This document shows positions 43,319-55,589 of a stretch of DNA of 64,000 bases, one piece after another. Both the position numbers and the translations under genes were made by a program. Under the pieces are notes generated by a model, which was not told the DNA's origin, did no database searches, and worked only from the letters and a program-made list of their open reading frames with translations. The stretch is from NCBI GenBank assembly GCA_021234155.1, contig JAJEKV010000027.1, forward strand, positions 12,990,916-13,054,915, in the 5' to 3' direction. This DNA is from Isoetes taiwanensis (Eukaryota; Streptophyta; Lycopodiopsida; Isoetales; Isoetaceae). The first letter of the stretch is position 1. The number at the start of each line of letters is the position of its first letter.

Positions 43319-44046
43319 GTGCGAGCATTATGTATGTTCTTTTCGTGGACTGCTTGAACGTGCTTCAAAACATTATTGATGTGCATGTAGGGTTTACCCT
43401 TAAATTGACAATTTGAACATGCAGACATTGAGTTCAATCATTCTGAAGCAAAGATATTTTGTCATGCCAATATTTGCAGGTCAGGTAAAACATCAGTCTC
43501 TCTTCGCTATTGCACTGTACTGTAGAAATAATAATAAGCCATTACGATGGAGTTGATAAGTACTTTATTACTTTCCTCAATTGATGTATTGAACTTCGAT
43601 AATTTGTGCAGGTTGAGACTTCAACTATGTGCAGGCTCAAACTGGATTTGATGAAGAAATGCTAACGTCTTTATCCACTACAAGAACAAAAGGACTGAGC
43701 ACAATAAGTTACGGCACTTGTACCATGGCCAAAGTTCTTTTTGGACATGATTACAACTAGGGAATAAATTTGAGAATTGCAAAGGACATGTTGTACTCAT
43801 GCCTAGCACATGTCATAATTGCCATGATACTGCAGTGCTTTTGACCTAGCATAGCCCGGAGAAACTTTGAATGAACTAGCAAAGAGGTTGGATATTTGTA
43901 ACTAATGTCATAACAACAGGTCATTCGTTTTCCTTTATAAATAGTTCTATTTTCTGGCCCAAAACAGTTCCAAATTATGACAGATTTATTGGTCCTATGA
44001 AACCGTTCTCCTAGACCAAATTATACATTCTATGGGTACACGAAAG

Positions 44047-44531
44047 ACATCAATGCAGTACAATTCCTTTCAGATGGCCGATGGTTTGGCACTGGATCAG
44101 ATGATGGGAAGTGCAAGATTTTTGATACTCGCTATGGTTATGAGCTCCAAGTGTACAGTAGGACTTTACCAGTTACTTCGATTGCATTCTCTTCATCAGG
44201 GCGCATACTTATAGCTAGTTATCTTCATGATGGTTTTACATTATGGGATTCTCTGCGTGGACAAGTATGCCTCTGACCTTATTTACTTGATAATTTCCAG
44301 TGCAACATGTCTTTTTCCTGCAAAACATATTCTTTCATTAATCTTAGAAATGACCTAAAGATCTCTATAGGTGATAATTTCCTCATATTGTATGTCTTTA
44401 ATTTGTTTGTTGTTTCACTGGAAATTCATAAAGTGACCAATTCCAATGAGCGTCAAAACCAGATTAGTTGTGTTCGAGTTTCTTCCGATGGGACTGCCAT
44501 CTGTGCAGGAAGCTGGGACAATCATTTAAGG
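44047..44531 (+). pseudogene. Heterotrimeric G-protein beta subunit fragment, two exons
   Basis: Exon A (44047-44264; AAAG before, GTATG after) encodes DINAVQFLSDGRWFGTGSDD, then GKCKIFDTR, ELQVYSR and SIAFSSSGRILIASY...LWDSLRG. Exon B (44434-44531; AAAG before, GTAGG after) encodes QNQISCVRVSSDGTAICAGSWD. These are the last three WD40 repeats of G-beta (family pattern: GTGSDDGTCRLFD; CTGSWDTNLKIW). Frames are open and splice signals intact. The N-terminal coiled coil and first four repeats are absent. It lies inside Helitron 1, consistent with gene capture. Confidence 0.75.
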
Positions 44532-46160
44532 GTAGGGATTTTGCATTGTTATTTTCCTGATTCGTAAGCTAATGCTATGCTGAACAGGTCTATACATATG
44601 ATTGGAGGAACATATGAATTTTACATGTACCTTGTATACCTTTTTGTAACATGTACTTGCTGTATAATGTCATCTATTACTAATTTGTTGATCAATTATT
44701 TGGAACATCCCTTAAATTACCAACAACCCAAGTTGCAAGTGCCAATCTGGTTAAAAGTAAGATATTCCCAAGCTGCAATACCAACATGATCCAAAAGGGC
44801 ATGTCATAATACAATTGTCAAGCTATGACCTGATGCTGTTCTGATATGCAATTTGGCTGACAACCTACACCATTGATGGTGACAAATCAAGATAGAGTCA
44901 GCTTGGCCCTTCCATATCGATTTGGTATCGATGCAAGATAAGGCTCTGAATTATATATTTTTTCCTTGAGATGCTTGTGGTCGTTGATGTATGTCAATCT
45001 AGAATGCAAAGCAGTTGCGCTCTTTATTGGCTTTTGCAGGTAAGCAATGTTGCAGTTGGAGTACTCCAGAGAAAAATTGATAGTGTCCCTATTTTGTCTA
45101 TCCATTAGAAACCAAATGGTCTTATTCAAAAAGTTTCTGATTGAGGTTTAGCCAAAGCGGCATCGGAGGAGATGTGGCATTTTAACCCAAGTGATGCGCA
45201 CATTCAGTTAAATAACATTCTCATTTTACATAACAATAATTTAAAAACAATTATCTCATTCTACAAACATATCTATTTATTAATTCCATTTGTCAAACAT
45301 ATGTACTTGCTCATATCAATACCTATATTGCTCCAGAGTATGCGATGATATAACTGCCACCTTTTTGTGAAAAGTGATGTCTACATGGCCGTCATACCTA
45401 TGTAGACGTTTATGCTAAGACATCAAGCTGGTGCCTCACTAACTGTTCATGGGATTGATCATGGGATTGGACAACATAAAAATCCTAAAAATGGCACCTT
45501 CATTAGTCATTTGGTTATAAAATGCAAAAAAACCTAGATTCTTTATAGAGAATCCCTATAAGGTGGCTTCCATGTGGTCTTTGTTGTTGTATGCTTGACT
45601 GAATTTGGTAGTCAAGGTGGTGTACAAACCCATGGAGCTGATTTATGAATACAATTGGCATGTTTACAATGCTGCATTGAATGTCATAATTTATATATGG
45701 TGCAAGCAGCTTCATTTCGCCATGTAAAATGCGAGGAGAAGTTTTGATGTTGCCTTGCACAGTTGGCCTCTTAAGAAAAAAAAATTGGATTCACATATCC
45801 TAGATATTCTCTAATAATGCAACTTTGTCTAATTGTCAAGTACTTGCTATGGCTTCATGCGTAGGCACATGTTTTCCACATTAACATTTTTAAAAAGTCG
45901 TATCATAAAAAGAGGCGTATAATAAAAAGCTTTCTAATCAACGAGTGGAGTGGCTTATATACATAACATAGTCACGAGATGTTGGTTCATCATCACCTAT
46001 ATCTAAGTCAAAATACATGTGTAATATATATAGCATCACAAAGCGCGATTGGTTTATTTTTAACATAGACAAAGAAGGTTAAACACTTTAAGTAAATACA
46101 TATAGCTCCTCCACCAAAACCTAATGCCTGACAAAAAGCCCAGCAACGCTGGGCACTTTT

Positions 46161-46265
46161 TCTAGTATAGTAATAATGGCATTTTAGGATAATCTGTACG
46201 CAGTTTGAGCCGTTGATTTTGTTGCATTGAGAACTCTTATTATAGGCCGTCCGATTGTGTTCTAA
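46161..46265 (+). mobile_element. 5' end of Helitron 2, abutting Helitron 1
   Basis: TCTAGTATAGTAATAATGGC starts inside the CTAG of Helitron 1, and its first 100 bases resemble the start of Helitron 1 at about three-quarters identity by eye. The downstream 3' end was not found before 58 kb. A LINE (48.2-51.7 kb) interrupts the body. Confidence 0.55.
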
Positions 46266-46305
46266 GTCCGAAAGGACGCAACGGTTTTTCATTCATTCTC
46301 TTCTT

Positions 46306-47019
46306 TCATTCACGATTGATTAGATGCAGCAGTTGCCATAACCCAAATAGCTTCTCGCCCGCCCATGCCCGCCCATGCTTTCGTTTTGATCCCTTGCTTT
46401 CCAGTTTTCTTATTTCTTGTTGAAGCATTTCTTCAAGAGTAAAGGAGTTTTTTCTTTGCTTTGGTTTCGGCATCCCCTTCTCTGGACTGTTAAGTCGATC
46501 ACTGGTGTGACGAACGGGGCTATCCGTGCACCTTGGATCAGCGGCAAAAGCTTTCCTGTCATTTGTAACAGAAACTAGACAATTCCAGGAAGGTACATTT
46601 AAGGTATGAGCAGTGCGAACTGAGGAGGCTGGAGCAATAGAGGCAGCAGCGGCAGCAGTAGCAGCAGTAGCAGCAACATCAACAGTAGCAGCAGCATCAA
46701 GGGTACCATTAGCAACATCATGAGAGGAATGGCCTTGAGCAGAAGAAGATGTGGTGGGTGCAGAAGATGGAACAACACGAGGCGCATTTGCAGCGTTGAT
46801 ATGTGCATGGGAAATGGGCGAATGGACTTTAACACCAGCAGTATGAGTGGCTTTAGCATGATGAAATGCGTCAGCAAAGGTTGCATGTGATGGTGTAAAA
46901 ATACGTAGTCTTCCACGAATCAGTGCAGCCTTACCACCATTCTTTTGAATGTCCTGGACCTTTGGCAAATTTTGGCGTTCTGGTAATAGGTATTCTGGCA
47001 AATTCTGGCATGAACACAT
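46306..47019 (-). pseudogene. Unknown Ala-rich ORF, probably a captured exon
   Basis: 237 codons starting MCSCQNLPEYLLPERQNLP. The centre is a low-complexity Ala/Thr run (about residues 105-130) encoded by a GCA/GCT repeat. Later SFTLEEMLQQEIRKLESKGSK looks like real protein sequence of a helical type. I do not recognise a family. It lies minus-strand inside Helitron 2, like the CSL zinc-finger fragment. Sequence at 47020-47270 may hold a further diverged exon. Confidence 0.4.
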
Positions 47020-47844
47020 TTGATATGTGAGGAGGCGTCAATTTGTCCCAACAAACAAAGATTTTCAAATGATGCAAGAGCTCACATCAAGCCAGCCAGC
47101 AATCAGACCATCATTGTCACTGCAGTGCATTTTGATCTTCAAAACTAAGCAGTCGAAGGCTCAAAGCAGAGTCTTTCTAGGTCCACTTCTGCTCTCACCA
47201 TTTGAGTTTTCTCCAATTACGTACTCTATACAATGCGCGCGAATTCGCCCAGCAGATAATGTTTCATAGAATGATTTGCCTGTTTGAAAGATCACAGTAG
47301 AAAGAAACAGCATAAAGCAGAGGAATGCTTCAGTATATTGTGACGTTTAGAATTTAAGTAAGGTTTTCTAGTGAATAACTTTTCCAGTGAATACCTTAGG
47401 CATTAGACACAGATTCCAAATCAGAACACAGAATAACCAAGAAGGTATGCAAGAAAGATGATATGCTATTTCTGTATTGACAAACCGAATGGGTTTGTTT
47501 CATTTCCAATCAAAGATGCTATGGCTAAAGTCAAGGAAAGTTAGTGCAAGAAATGATTCCATCTGGCCATGTTGCGTGGTTTTTCACTAATGAGAAATCA
47601 ATAGGGAGAAACATTTCAACTGCTCAACGGCGGTATTGAGATGCATGGCTTGCTTCAGATGGCCTTTTTTTTTTCAAGTGCCTGGCTTTTCTGTATATAT
47701 TGTCTAGATGATGATACACAAGAAACTAAAAGTCCAGACCAAATGGATGTAATCTCCTCAATCCACAAGGAGGAATAATTTCATTACTAAAAGTTATGTC
47801 AATTTTACTGAAAGAGCCAATTATATAGCTGGAAAACTATGAAA

Positions 47845-48132
47845 TCAACAATAGTTACGAACCTGCAAATAGAGGGAACAAGAATTACATGGCAAGAGCA
47901 TCATTGGATTGATTTCCTTCGTCGATGCTTTCGTACACTGTATTTCTGACCTCTCTTTATAGTCTTCTTTCAAACCCTTCATTCCAAGTTGACTGGATGC
48001 TGTCTTTGCCTCATCTTGTATTACAAATCCTCGGTCCCTTAGCGTCATTTCAGAAACAACATAAAAATCTCCACATCGGCATTCACAAAAGAACTCAACC
48101 TCCATAGAATCATCTGTTCTTTGAGTATCCAT
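47845..48132 (-). pseudogene. CSL zinc-finger fragment (DPH4/DNAJC24-like C-terminus)
   Basis: The frame reads VEFFCECRCGDFYVVSEMTL, an interval, then MLLPCNSCSLYLQVR. The pair C.CG.....S and LPC.SCS matches the CSL zinc-binding domain at the end of DPH4-type J-proteins, which act in diphthamide synthesis on elongation factor 2. The J-domain is not present nearby. It abuts the LINE at about 48140 and lies minus-strand in Helitron 2. A captured fragment, cut by the LINE, is likely. Confidence 0.55.
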
Positions 48133-48207
48133 TTCCTCCTATGCCACAACATTCCCTATAACAACCCTTATCCCAGTTAAGGCATTCGATGCCAGAATCT
48201 TATCATA

Positions 48208-49575
48208 TTGGTGTCCTGGAATTGTCGAGGTTTTCCCTGGCGTAAAGGTGATGGCTTGAATCCCATTGCAAAAGATATGGATATCCTTCTGCTCATGGAA
48301 ACGTGGGAGCATTCAGCCAAACGGCTACCTCATTTTACAGGCTATCAATTCTTTTCATTATTTAATGAATGTCATGGGCAACGAGGTTGCGGTGGAGTTG
48401 CTTGCTATTTCAAGGATGCCCTTGCTCCATATATCACGCTTCATAAAGCTGATAGATATAATCGCTACATGTGGATCAAACTTCATTGCCACAATAGTAG
48501 TACCATTTTTGTTGCTGCCTGTTACTTCCCACCTACATCATCACCTTTTTATGATGAATATGATGTCGCCCGCAGTGATCCCTATGGTGATCTTTATGAT
48601 GACATTGCTCAATTCAAACAGTTGGGGCATGTTATTCTTCTTGGTGATTTCAATGCTCGCACTGCTGAAATGCAAGCTGCTCAACTCATACTTGAGGATG
48701 TTCGTGACCCTTTATGGATGTCTGCTAATGATACAGTCTTTCCACGTTCATCGCCTGATGCTCACAAACCCGTCTCAACATTTGGAAGGGAGCTCATCCG
48801 GTTTGTGTGAAGTCTTTGAGATGGTACTTTGTAATGGCTTAGAGCAATGGCCACACTCTAAAGGTATTACATGCGCATGGATAGGCGTGGTGGTGGTACT
48901 AGTGTTGTTGATTATGTCATTTCCCAAGTGCAAGCCTTGGATCTCATTTCAGATTTTCGAATTGGCACAAGGCATAGAGATGAGAAGATAAAATCTGATC
49001 ACTATCCACTTTATTTGTCATTAAAGTGGCAGCTTCCACCTCTTCAACCCATTGCTATCCAGGCTCCTGTCCCTCGCATTCGCTTGACTTATTCTAGATC
49101 TTTTGAATATGAACAGACATTAGCTCCTGCGCTTGCAGGTATTTTGGATTACCCAACTCTTCAAGAGCGTAATGCAGCATTTGCTGATACTTTGCTTACT
49201 TCTGCTGTCTCTTGCTTTGGTACACGCACTTCTGGTGTTGCTCATGCTGGTAGGAAATCCTTTCCTAGAAATGCCTGGTTTGATGAAGACTGCAAGCAGC
49301 TTAAAAAACAATTGCGAATGATAGTTGAGCCAGATACGCGACATAATGCCATTCAGAATTATAAGTCTGTTTTGAAACGCAAGAAGGCACGCTTTATTGC
49401 TGAGCATCAGAAGGAAATGTTTGAATTACTGATACATGAGCCTCGGACCTTCTGGGCAAAATATTATATCGACCACCTCCTACCCTTGGACATATCTCTA
49501 TGCAGCAATGGGATGAGCGATTGGTCCACTTATATGATCATCCCGGGGTCCTTAATTCTGTGCCTCCTTTGGTAG
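48208..49575 (+). pseudogene. LINE 2 endonuclease
   Basis: From 48208: VSWNCRG, ILLLMETWEHS (catalytic Glu), VILLGDFNAR (Asp/Asn). After two compensating shifts between 48800 and 48875 the same frame resumes with SVVDYVISQ and KSDHYPLYL (catalytic Asp-His). A linker with a basic helix (KRKKARFIAEHQKEMFELL) leads toward the RT. Confidence 0.8.
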
Positions 49576-49673
49576 GTGATATTCTTCAATTTACAGAGGA
49601 GGAAGTCAAAGAAGGGCTAGCGGCATCTATCTAATGGCAAGTCTCCCCGATCTTCAAGGTTTGCAAAGCGTAA

Positions 49674-51510
49674 TTGCTTAAATGGGGGGTCCGCTATTGC
49701 TTCCAATCATCACTACTTTTTAAATCAAGCTTTGCAAGAAGGCTTGCCGTAAACTTGGGTCGCCAAGAAGGTCGTACCAATTTACAAAGCGGTGATAAGC
49801 ATGACCCTTCTAATTATCGCGATGATCATGGTAAGTTCCATATTTTCAAAGCTCTTAGCCGGTTTTACCGAGAAGCAGTTGACATCATGGGCGAGAACAT
49901 ACGGTTTTATGCGTCTTTGTAGGGCGGCGAGCTTTCGTCCATGCCATTCTACAATAGACCATATTTTCACATTGCGCATGCTTATTGAACACAAATCGAA
50001 GTTTGAAACAAGACCTCTATATATGCTTTGTGGATTTTACTTACGCTTTGATACGAAGTACCACGCGAGCTTCTTTTTGGCGCGCTTGCAGGTGCACAGG
50101 GTTCCACAAGATCTTCAAAATGCAGTTTATCGGCTCTATGAAAGGGTTTTTGCTAAATTTCCAGCATCAGGTACTCAAATCACTAGCAATATTGGAGTTC
50201 GTCAGGGTTGCCCTTTATCTCCTACACTCTTTGGCTTGTACATTGATCAATTGGAAGAATGGCTTGATAATCATGGCGGCGGAGGTCCACATTTGGCACA
50301 CTATATCATTAGGCAACTTATGTATGCTGATGATGTTTCACTTCGCACATACCGGCATTTGCTAGTATGCGGCAACATTTACATGCTCTGCACAGTTTCG
50401 TGAGAACACAGGTCTGCGTGTTAATCTCCAAAAGACCAAGCTTTTGGTAGTTCAATCTTCTCGTCACAATGTTCCCCTATGCACTATGATAGCCGCGAAG
50501 TTGAAGTTGTAGATAGCTACAAGTATCTTGGTGTAGAATTACGAAGAACACACTTTGGGAACGATGTATTACCAAGCGGGTGGGTGGCGGATGGAGAGCA
50601 CTCTATGCAATGCAAAACAATTGTTTTTCGCACGTAAATTCATGATTGGCCCACGGAAAGCCCACTTGTTTTGGGCTTTGGTAGAGCCTGTTTTCTTGTA
50701 TGGCTCAAGTGTGGGGGGCGCCATTAGTGCTAGTGCTTGGGAGAGCTTGGAGCGGGTGCAAAGTCCTTTCTCACTTACTGACCTCGGAGTTAAAACAAGC
50801 GGTGCCCTATGCTATTTTTTACAAGAGACAAGTTTTTGGCCTCTTCAACATTCCGCCATGAGCGCCATCTCCACTATATATCGCAAGGTGCACCACATGG
50901 ATGATGTTAGGTATCCTGTTCTTGCACTTGCCATGGCTGAATCTCCTCAGCGTTTGAAACGATGTTGGAAAGAGCATTGCACTACATGGTTTGCCCGTTG
51001 GGCTGTGCAACAGAAACCTTTCGCCTCGATGCTTGCCGATTCGATCCCGAGCTTTTGCAACAATATCTCAATGGTTGTTTTTCTCAAAAGATATGGGGAC
51101 GCTTGATTACTTTGGCCCAAGTGGCGGTCATTATCATGCACACATAAATCCCACCTTGGCACGGGGCCCCAAGCTTATTTGCTTGCTTCATTGTCGGGGA
51201 ACAAGCTTGTAGCTATTGCATCAATTCGCGCGGGGTCCCACTGTGCTACGGATTGAGGCAGGGTAGATGGGAGCGGCCGCAATTGCCGCGAGAAGCGAGA
51301 CTATGTGCCTGTTGCCAGTTACAGGTTATTGAAGATGAAAGCCATACTCTTCTGAGTTGCCCTGCTTTTGAGATAATCCGGAATCGTTTTTTGACCTTAG
51401 CATTCCATTCCACGCTTCCACAACTTCTCAGAGCACCATCTATGCATGACTTGGCATTATACATACTTGAGGTTCTAGATAAACGTCAGCAATTACTGAG
51501 CCCTCAGTAG
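49674..51510 (+). pseudogene. LINE 2 reverse transcriptase and C-terminal Cys motif
   Basis: Frames shift often, but the blocks are in order: CFVDFTYA, NIGVRQGCPLSPTLFGLYID and LMYADDVSL (catalytic Asp pair) at 50020-50350; DSYKYLGVELR at about 50510; KAHLFWALVEPVFLYGSSV at 50660-50710. The end at 51253-51510 has RLCACCQLQVIEDESHTLLSCPAF, a CC...H...C metal-binding end common in LINEs. Activity is impossible without a continuous frame. Confidence 0.8.
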
Positions 51511-51716
51511 TCATTATCTCCGCTTGTCTAGTATCATCATTACTGCAAAGGTTTTTCCCTTGAAAACCTTTCGAGGCAGGGGTTTTTTAATCCTAGTAGT
51601 AATGATTGTACTAGCCCATTGTATGGGTCCCATGAGCTATTGGTCTCCGTGGACGTTAAAAAAACTATTCTATTCTATTCTATTCTATTCTATTCTATTC
51701 TATTCTATTCTTCCAT

Positions 51717-53762
51717 ATTTCACACTATGTTTAATAGATTGAAAGTGTAAGCTAACCATGGTAGGTTCTCTTGATTCATATTGGTTATTGGTCTCCAATG
51801 AAGACTCGATTTGGTACTTGTATGATGGAATGTAGTCGGTGTCTTTGAAGTTTGGATATTATTTGTATAAATTAGGCCATTGATGGATATGAAGTTTTAC
51901 TTTAGATAGCCATGAAGTTGTAGACATGTATACAATATGTGACAACTTGGAGATCCTAGGGGAAATTGATTTGATTGCATAACGACACCCTTCCCAAAAT
52001 CATTTAAGTAATCACAAGTTCCTGGTGGATTTGTGTAGACATTTAAGTATCATCGCGGTTGCAAACCCTACTATTCTTTCTAGAAATCTCATATTTGGCC
52101 TTGGGGAAGTGGTTCTCTATGATGCCTGCCAGGCTTGTCTATCTTGAGCCTTTTGTGCCTTTGATATGGTTGGTATCTTGTTCTTCATCATCTCTATTGT
52201 GATGGGAATGCCTTTTGGGTATGGTCTATGGCTTTGAACTTTTGGGGTGGGGGAGGGGATGTGTGTGCAAGTGTTTCTATTTTCACATCTCATGTTGGGG
52301 AAAAGGGGCGTTGTGGCTTATTTTTTATATCATATATTTTTGGGAGATGGGATGCACCTAGGCAAAATTCTACGTTGGGGGCATTTGGAATTTTAAAATG
52401 TAGCACCATCATTAATGGAGGTGCCAGCATTCAAAGGAAACCCCCCTACCAATTTTTCTTTGACCCGTTTCCCGCTTGATGAAGTTCGACCTTTTTTATA
52501 TAATATTTTTGCATTTGACTCTTTTTGTGGGTTCCGCTTGGCGTTCCGACCTTGAATCGTTCCATTTTGTAGTTCCCATTGAGGTTTCGTAAGGCTTTGA
52601 TAGGATCGTTTGGCTTCTTTTGATTTATGGCATCCTTGCCCCTTTGTTGGAGTTCTTTAATCTCTTGCATGGCTTTTATTTTAGAACAGATTCAATCAAT
52701 TCGACCTCTGAGCTATAGCTTGAGGGCTTTCATAATCGTTGCTATGAAGGCCTTTCTTGCAGGTTTTTTTCGCTCAACCTTGGACGCTTTATGCGGGTAT
52801 GGTTTTCATGAGTTCATAAGTTTATTTTGCTCAACCTTTTCGATTTTACATGCCTCAGGATGCAAAGTTGTGCTATATATTTGTTAAAGAAACATTAAGT
52901 TGATTATATCAGTCTGGACTTTAAAGATTTAACATCAACGATTTCTGAACTATTTTGCACAATATTTGATTTGATCATACTGAGCATTGTGTTTCACCGG
53001 CATTATAAGACATTCAGCAAGATCGGTGTTTCTATATCATTTGGTATGGTTTTTACAAATTTTTAATATTTTTTTATGTTCTGCTGCACCTTAAGTCTGG
53101 AATCACTTACTTCTTGCATGATTTATTCTTCAACTTTCGCTTAAAAGGATTAGCTTGTGGCATAATATTGTTTTTGCAAATTGTTAATTGCTTTTTAGTA
53201 TGTTCTGTTGCACCTTAATTCTGGAATCACTTACTTTCTTGGCATAATCTGTTTGCATCTTTTGCCTAAAATGTTTTGCATCTTTTGCCTAAAATGTTTA
53301 TGTGGTGGCATGTGCATGCTTGTGTTCTTGCTAAAGGGGATTTGGTTGATGTGGCATGATTTATGTCCTTGCGGATTTGGTTATATCTGATCTATTGGCA
53401 ACCGAAACGATACTTAAGAAGATCAAGATATGTTTTTCTATGGATTAATTGCACTTGCCTCTCTCGAAGCTCTTGTGAATGAGGTGAGTAATTCTTTTTA
53501 TGTCATTTATTTATTGCGATAAGGCTGACACAAAAGCTAGAAAACTCCTGAGATTTGCAGTATCTAAAGGTAAATTTCTGCAGCTTGTCTTTATCTAAGC
53601 AAGATGGTGTATAACACCAAATTGCGGCTTTGTTTCCAAGGAATTGCATATGCTTATGCAGGATTCATATGAGTCTTCAAATTTGCAGCAGCAATGGACA
53701 TGGGCGTGACCAGCGGTGCAGCAGTTCTTTAGCTGCTTGAAAATTTGCAGTGCTGCCCGAAT
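51717..53762. other. No gene recognised
   Basis: AT-rich sequence. A phrase of roughly 60 bases (gttctgytgcaccttaa...ctggaatcacttactt) is duplicated at about 53078 and 53202, and cttttgcctaaaatgtttt twice near 53260. No convincing coding region. Confidence 0.4.
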
Positions 53763-54775
53763 GTCACACACCGAAAACGATGCCCACATCCTCCTTAAAA
53801 TGCTCCCTTTTAGAAATGGGGAATTGATGAGCAAAGGATAATTTTTTGAGGAGAGGAGTATTCTTGTTCTATGTTAGGGGTATCGAGGGAGTAACAGGAG
53901 GATTTCACTTTAGAATACGGGGATTTACAGTAAAAAATGAAGAATGGGGGATGAGGAGAAATGGGGTAATGGGGGGTAGTAGGGGTAATGGGGGAGTAAT
54001 AGGGGGATTGCAATTTAGAACATGGGGACTTCTAAGCAAAAAATGAAGAATGGGGGATGATGAGAAATGGGGTAGTCAGGGTTAATAGGGAATAAGAGAG
54101 TAATAAGGGATTGCAAATTAGAACATGGGGATCTACAAAACAAAAATGAAGAATGTGAAATGCAGAGAAATGGGGTAGTCAGTGTTAGTAGGACTGCAAT
54201 TTAAAATATGGGGATTTACGAAGAAAACAAAATGAAGAATGGAGGATGACGAGAAATGGGGTAGTCAAGGATAATATGGGTAATGAGAGAGTAATAGGGG
54301 GATTGCAATGCAGAACGTAGGGATTTGGAAGAGAAATAAAGAAGGGGGAATGAGAGAAATGGGGTAGTAGGTTTAATAGCAGTAATGAGGACGAAATGGA
54401 GGGGTTGCAAATCAGGACATGGGGATGAAGAGAAATGGGGTAATCAGAGTTGGATAGAGGATTTGAGTTCGAAAGAGGGGATTCACATGAAAAGGGGTTG
54501 AAGGGAAAGGAGGATGAAGATTATATTTGGAGGATTCCACATCAAAATGGGGATGCCTATGAATTACAGGGGATTTGCAGTTCAAAGAGGATTTGTATTG
54601 TGAGATTTAAAATGTACGTTATAATTGTATTGTATGGTAAAGTGTTGTCTTCAATTTTTGATCTACTTTTGATGGCCTTTAACAGCCCGTCAAACACATC
54701 AGCCCTGTAGGAATAAAAAACTATTTCCCCCTTCTTCAAAGAGTTGCATTACATCCAAAATGCTGCTCAAATTTT

Positions 54776-54979
54776 ACCCACCAAGATGCAAGTACCTTTC
54801 TCATCCTATCAAGAACATGCTCTAGGCATCCATGAACTCGGCTCCATTCGACAAAGAAATGAATAAACTTCACAAATAGATTTCCTATTTGCTTCATTTC
54901 GACTATAAAGAAGAGTCATAGTGTGTCATTTTTCCCTACACAAGTGGAGGTGTCAAAACATGTATTCTTGCGAATGTAC
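54776..54979. repeat. Exact repeat of the window's right edge (copy A)
   Basis: Every base from 54776 to 54979 equals 63797-64000. The match begins at ACCCACCAAGATGC and runs off the window end. Neither copy shows a clear protein motif. The surrounding region 54923-55141 has an open frame without recognised domain. Confidence 0.85.
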
Positions 54980-55589
54980 CAGAATTGGAAAAACAAGGCA
55001 AAACTTCACTCAACGTGGCAAAATTATTTCAAAACGTTATTAGGCTATGGCGGCAAGAAGCGCATCTTTAAGGTCAGTTTCGGTGGCGCTGGTCGCAAAT
55101 CTTTCTTCTCTGTTGGCGCCATGGATAGAGCTTCAGTTTAATTGTAGTTTTGTGTCATGTAGAGTCTTTCTTGTTGATCATCCAACGAACTTTCTTAGCG
55201 TTTGCTTTTGCTGTGTTGCGATCTGAAGATCTTGGATATTTTTTCTGGATCATCAAAGAAGGTTTTGGAAGGCTATTTTCCGTCGTTTTTCAGTTTTGCT
55301 TCGATTTTCTCTTGCATGCTTTGTTTTGATGACTTATTTGTGTTTTTACAGGGGCAGATGCTCTGACGGATGATAGCAGGTTAAATTTTCTTGTTATCTT
55401 GCATTCAAACACATATTTTTGACTTACTGAAGAAGGTAACCAAGACACTCAACTGGAGATTTTCAATAAATTTCAAGACAGGTGAGCATTCTTGTCTTGT
55501 TATTTATTTATTTCATTGTTTCGATATTCTGTTTATTGTTGTTTGGCTATAGTCTGTGTATGTAACTGCTTCGCACAAATTCAGGAAGC

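Larger units (their letters stand above)
41664..46165 (+). mobile_element. Non-autonomous Helitron 1 with captured gene fragments
   Basis: 5' end TCTATATATAGTAATAAAGG after A (41663); 3' end with hairpin GCCCAGC-AAC-GCTGGGC (46138-46154), then CTAG (46162-46165) before T. A-T insertion, TC start and CTRR end are the Helitron rules. The first 100 bases match the start of Helitron 2 at 46161 (shared ...GGATAATCTGT...CGTNGATTTTGTTG). It carries two exons of a plastid SET-domain gene and two of a G-beta gene. No Rep/helicase is present. The stretches 41800-42900, 43319-44046 and 44532-46130 hold only intron-like AT-rich DNA. Confidence 0.7.
48208..51716 (+). mobile_element. Second LINE, non-L1 type, ending in (TATTC)n
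   Basis: Endonuclease, RT and C-terminal zinc motif are in order, then a pentamer repeat CTATT at 51665-51716 instead of poly-A. Such short tandem tails are known for several non-L1 LINE clades. Frames are broken at several places, more than in the LINE at 34-40 kb. The clade is uncertain. Confidence 0.8.

Noticed and set aside
51540-51605. Hairpin AAAGGTTTT...AAAACCTTT with CTAGT as a Helitron end
   Set aside because: It lies in the 3' untranslated part of LINE 2 and the hairpin is too far from CTAG.
52446-52670. Minus-strand Lys-rich ORF as a gene
   Set aside because: The frame is closed by a stop just upstream and no domain is visible.
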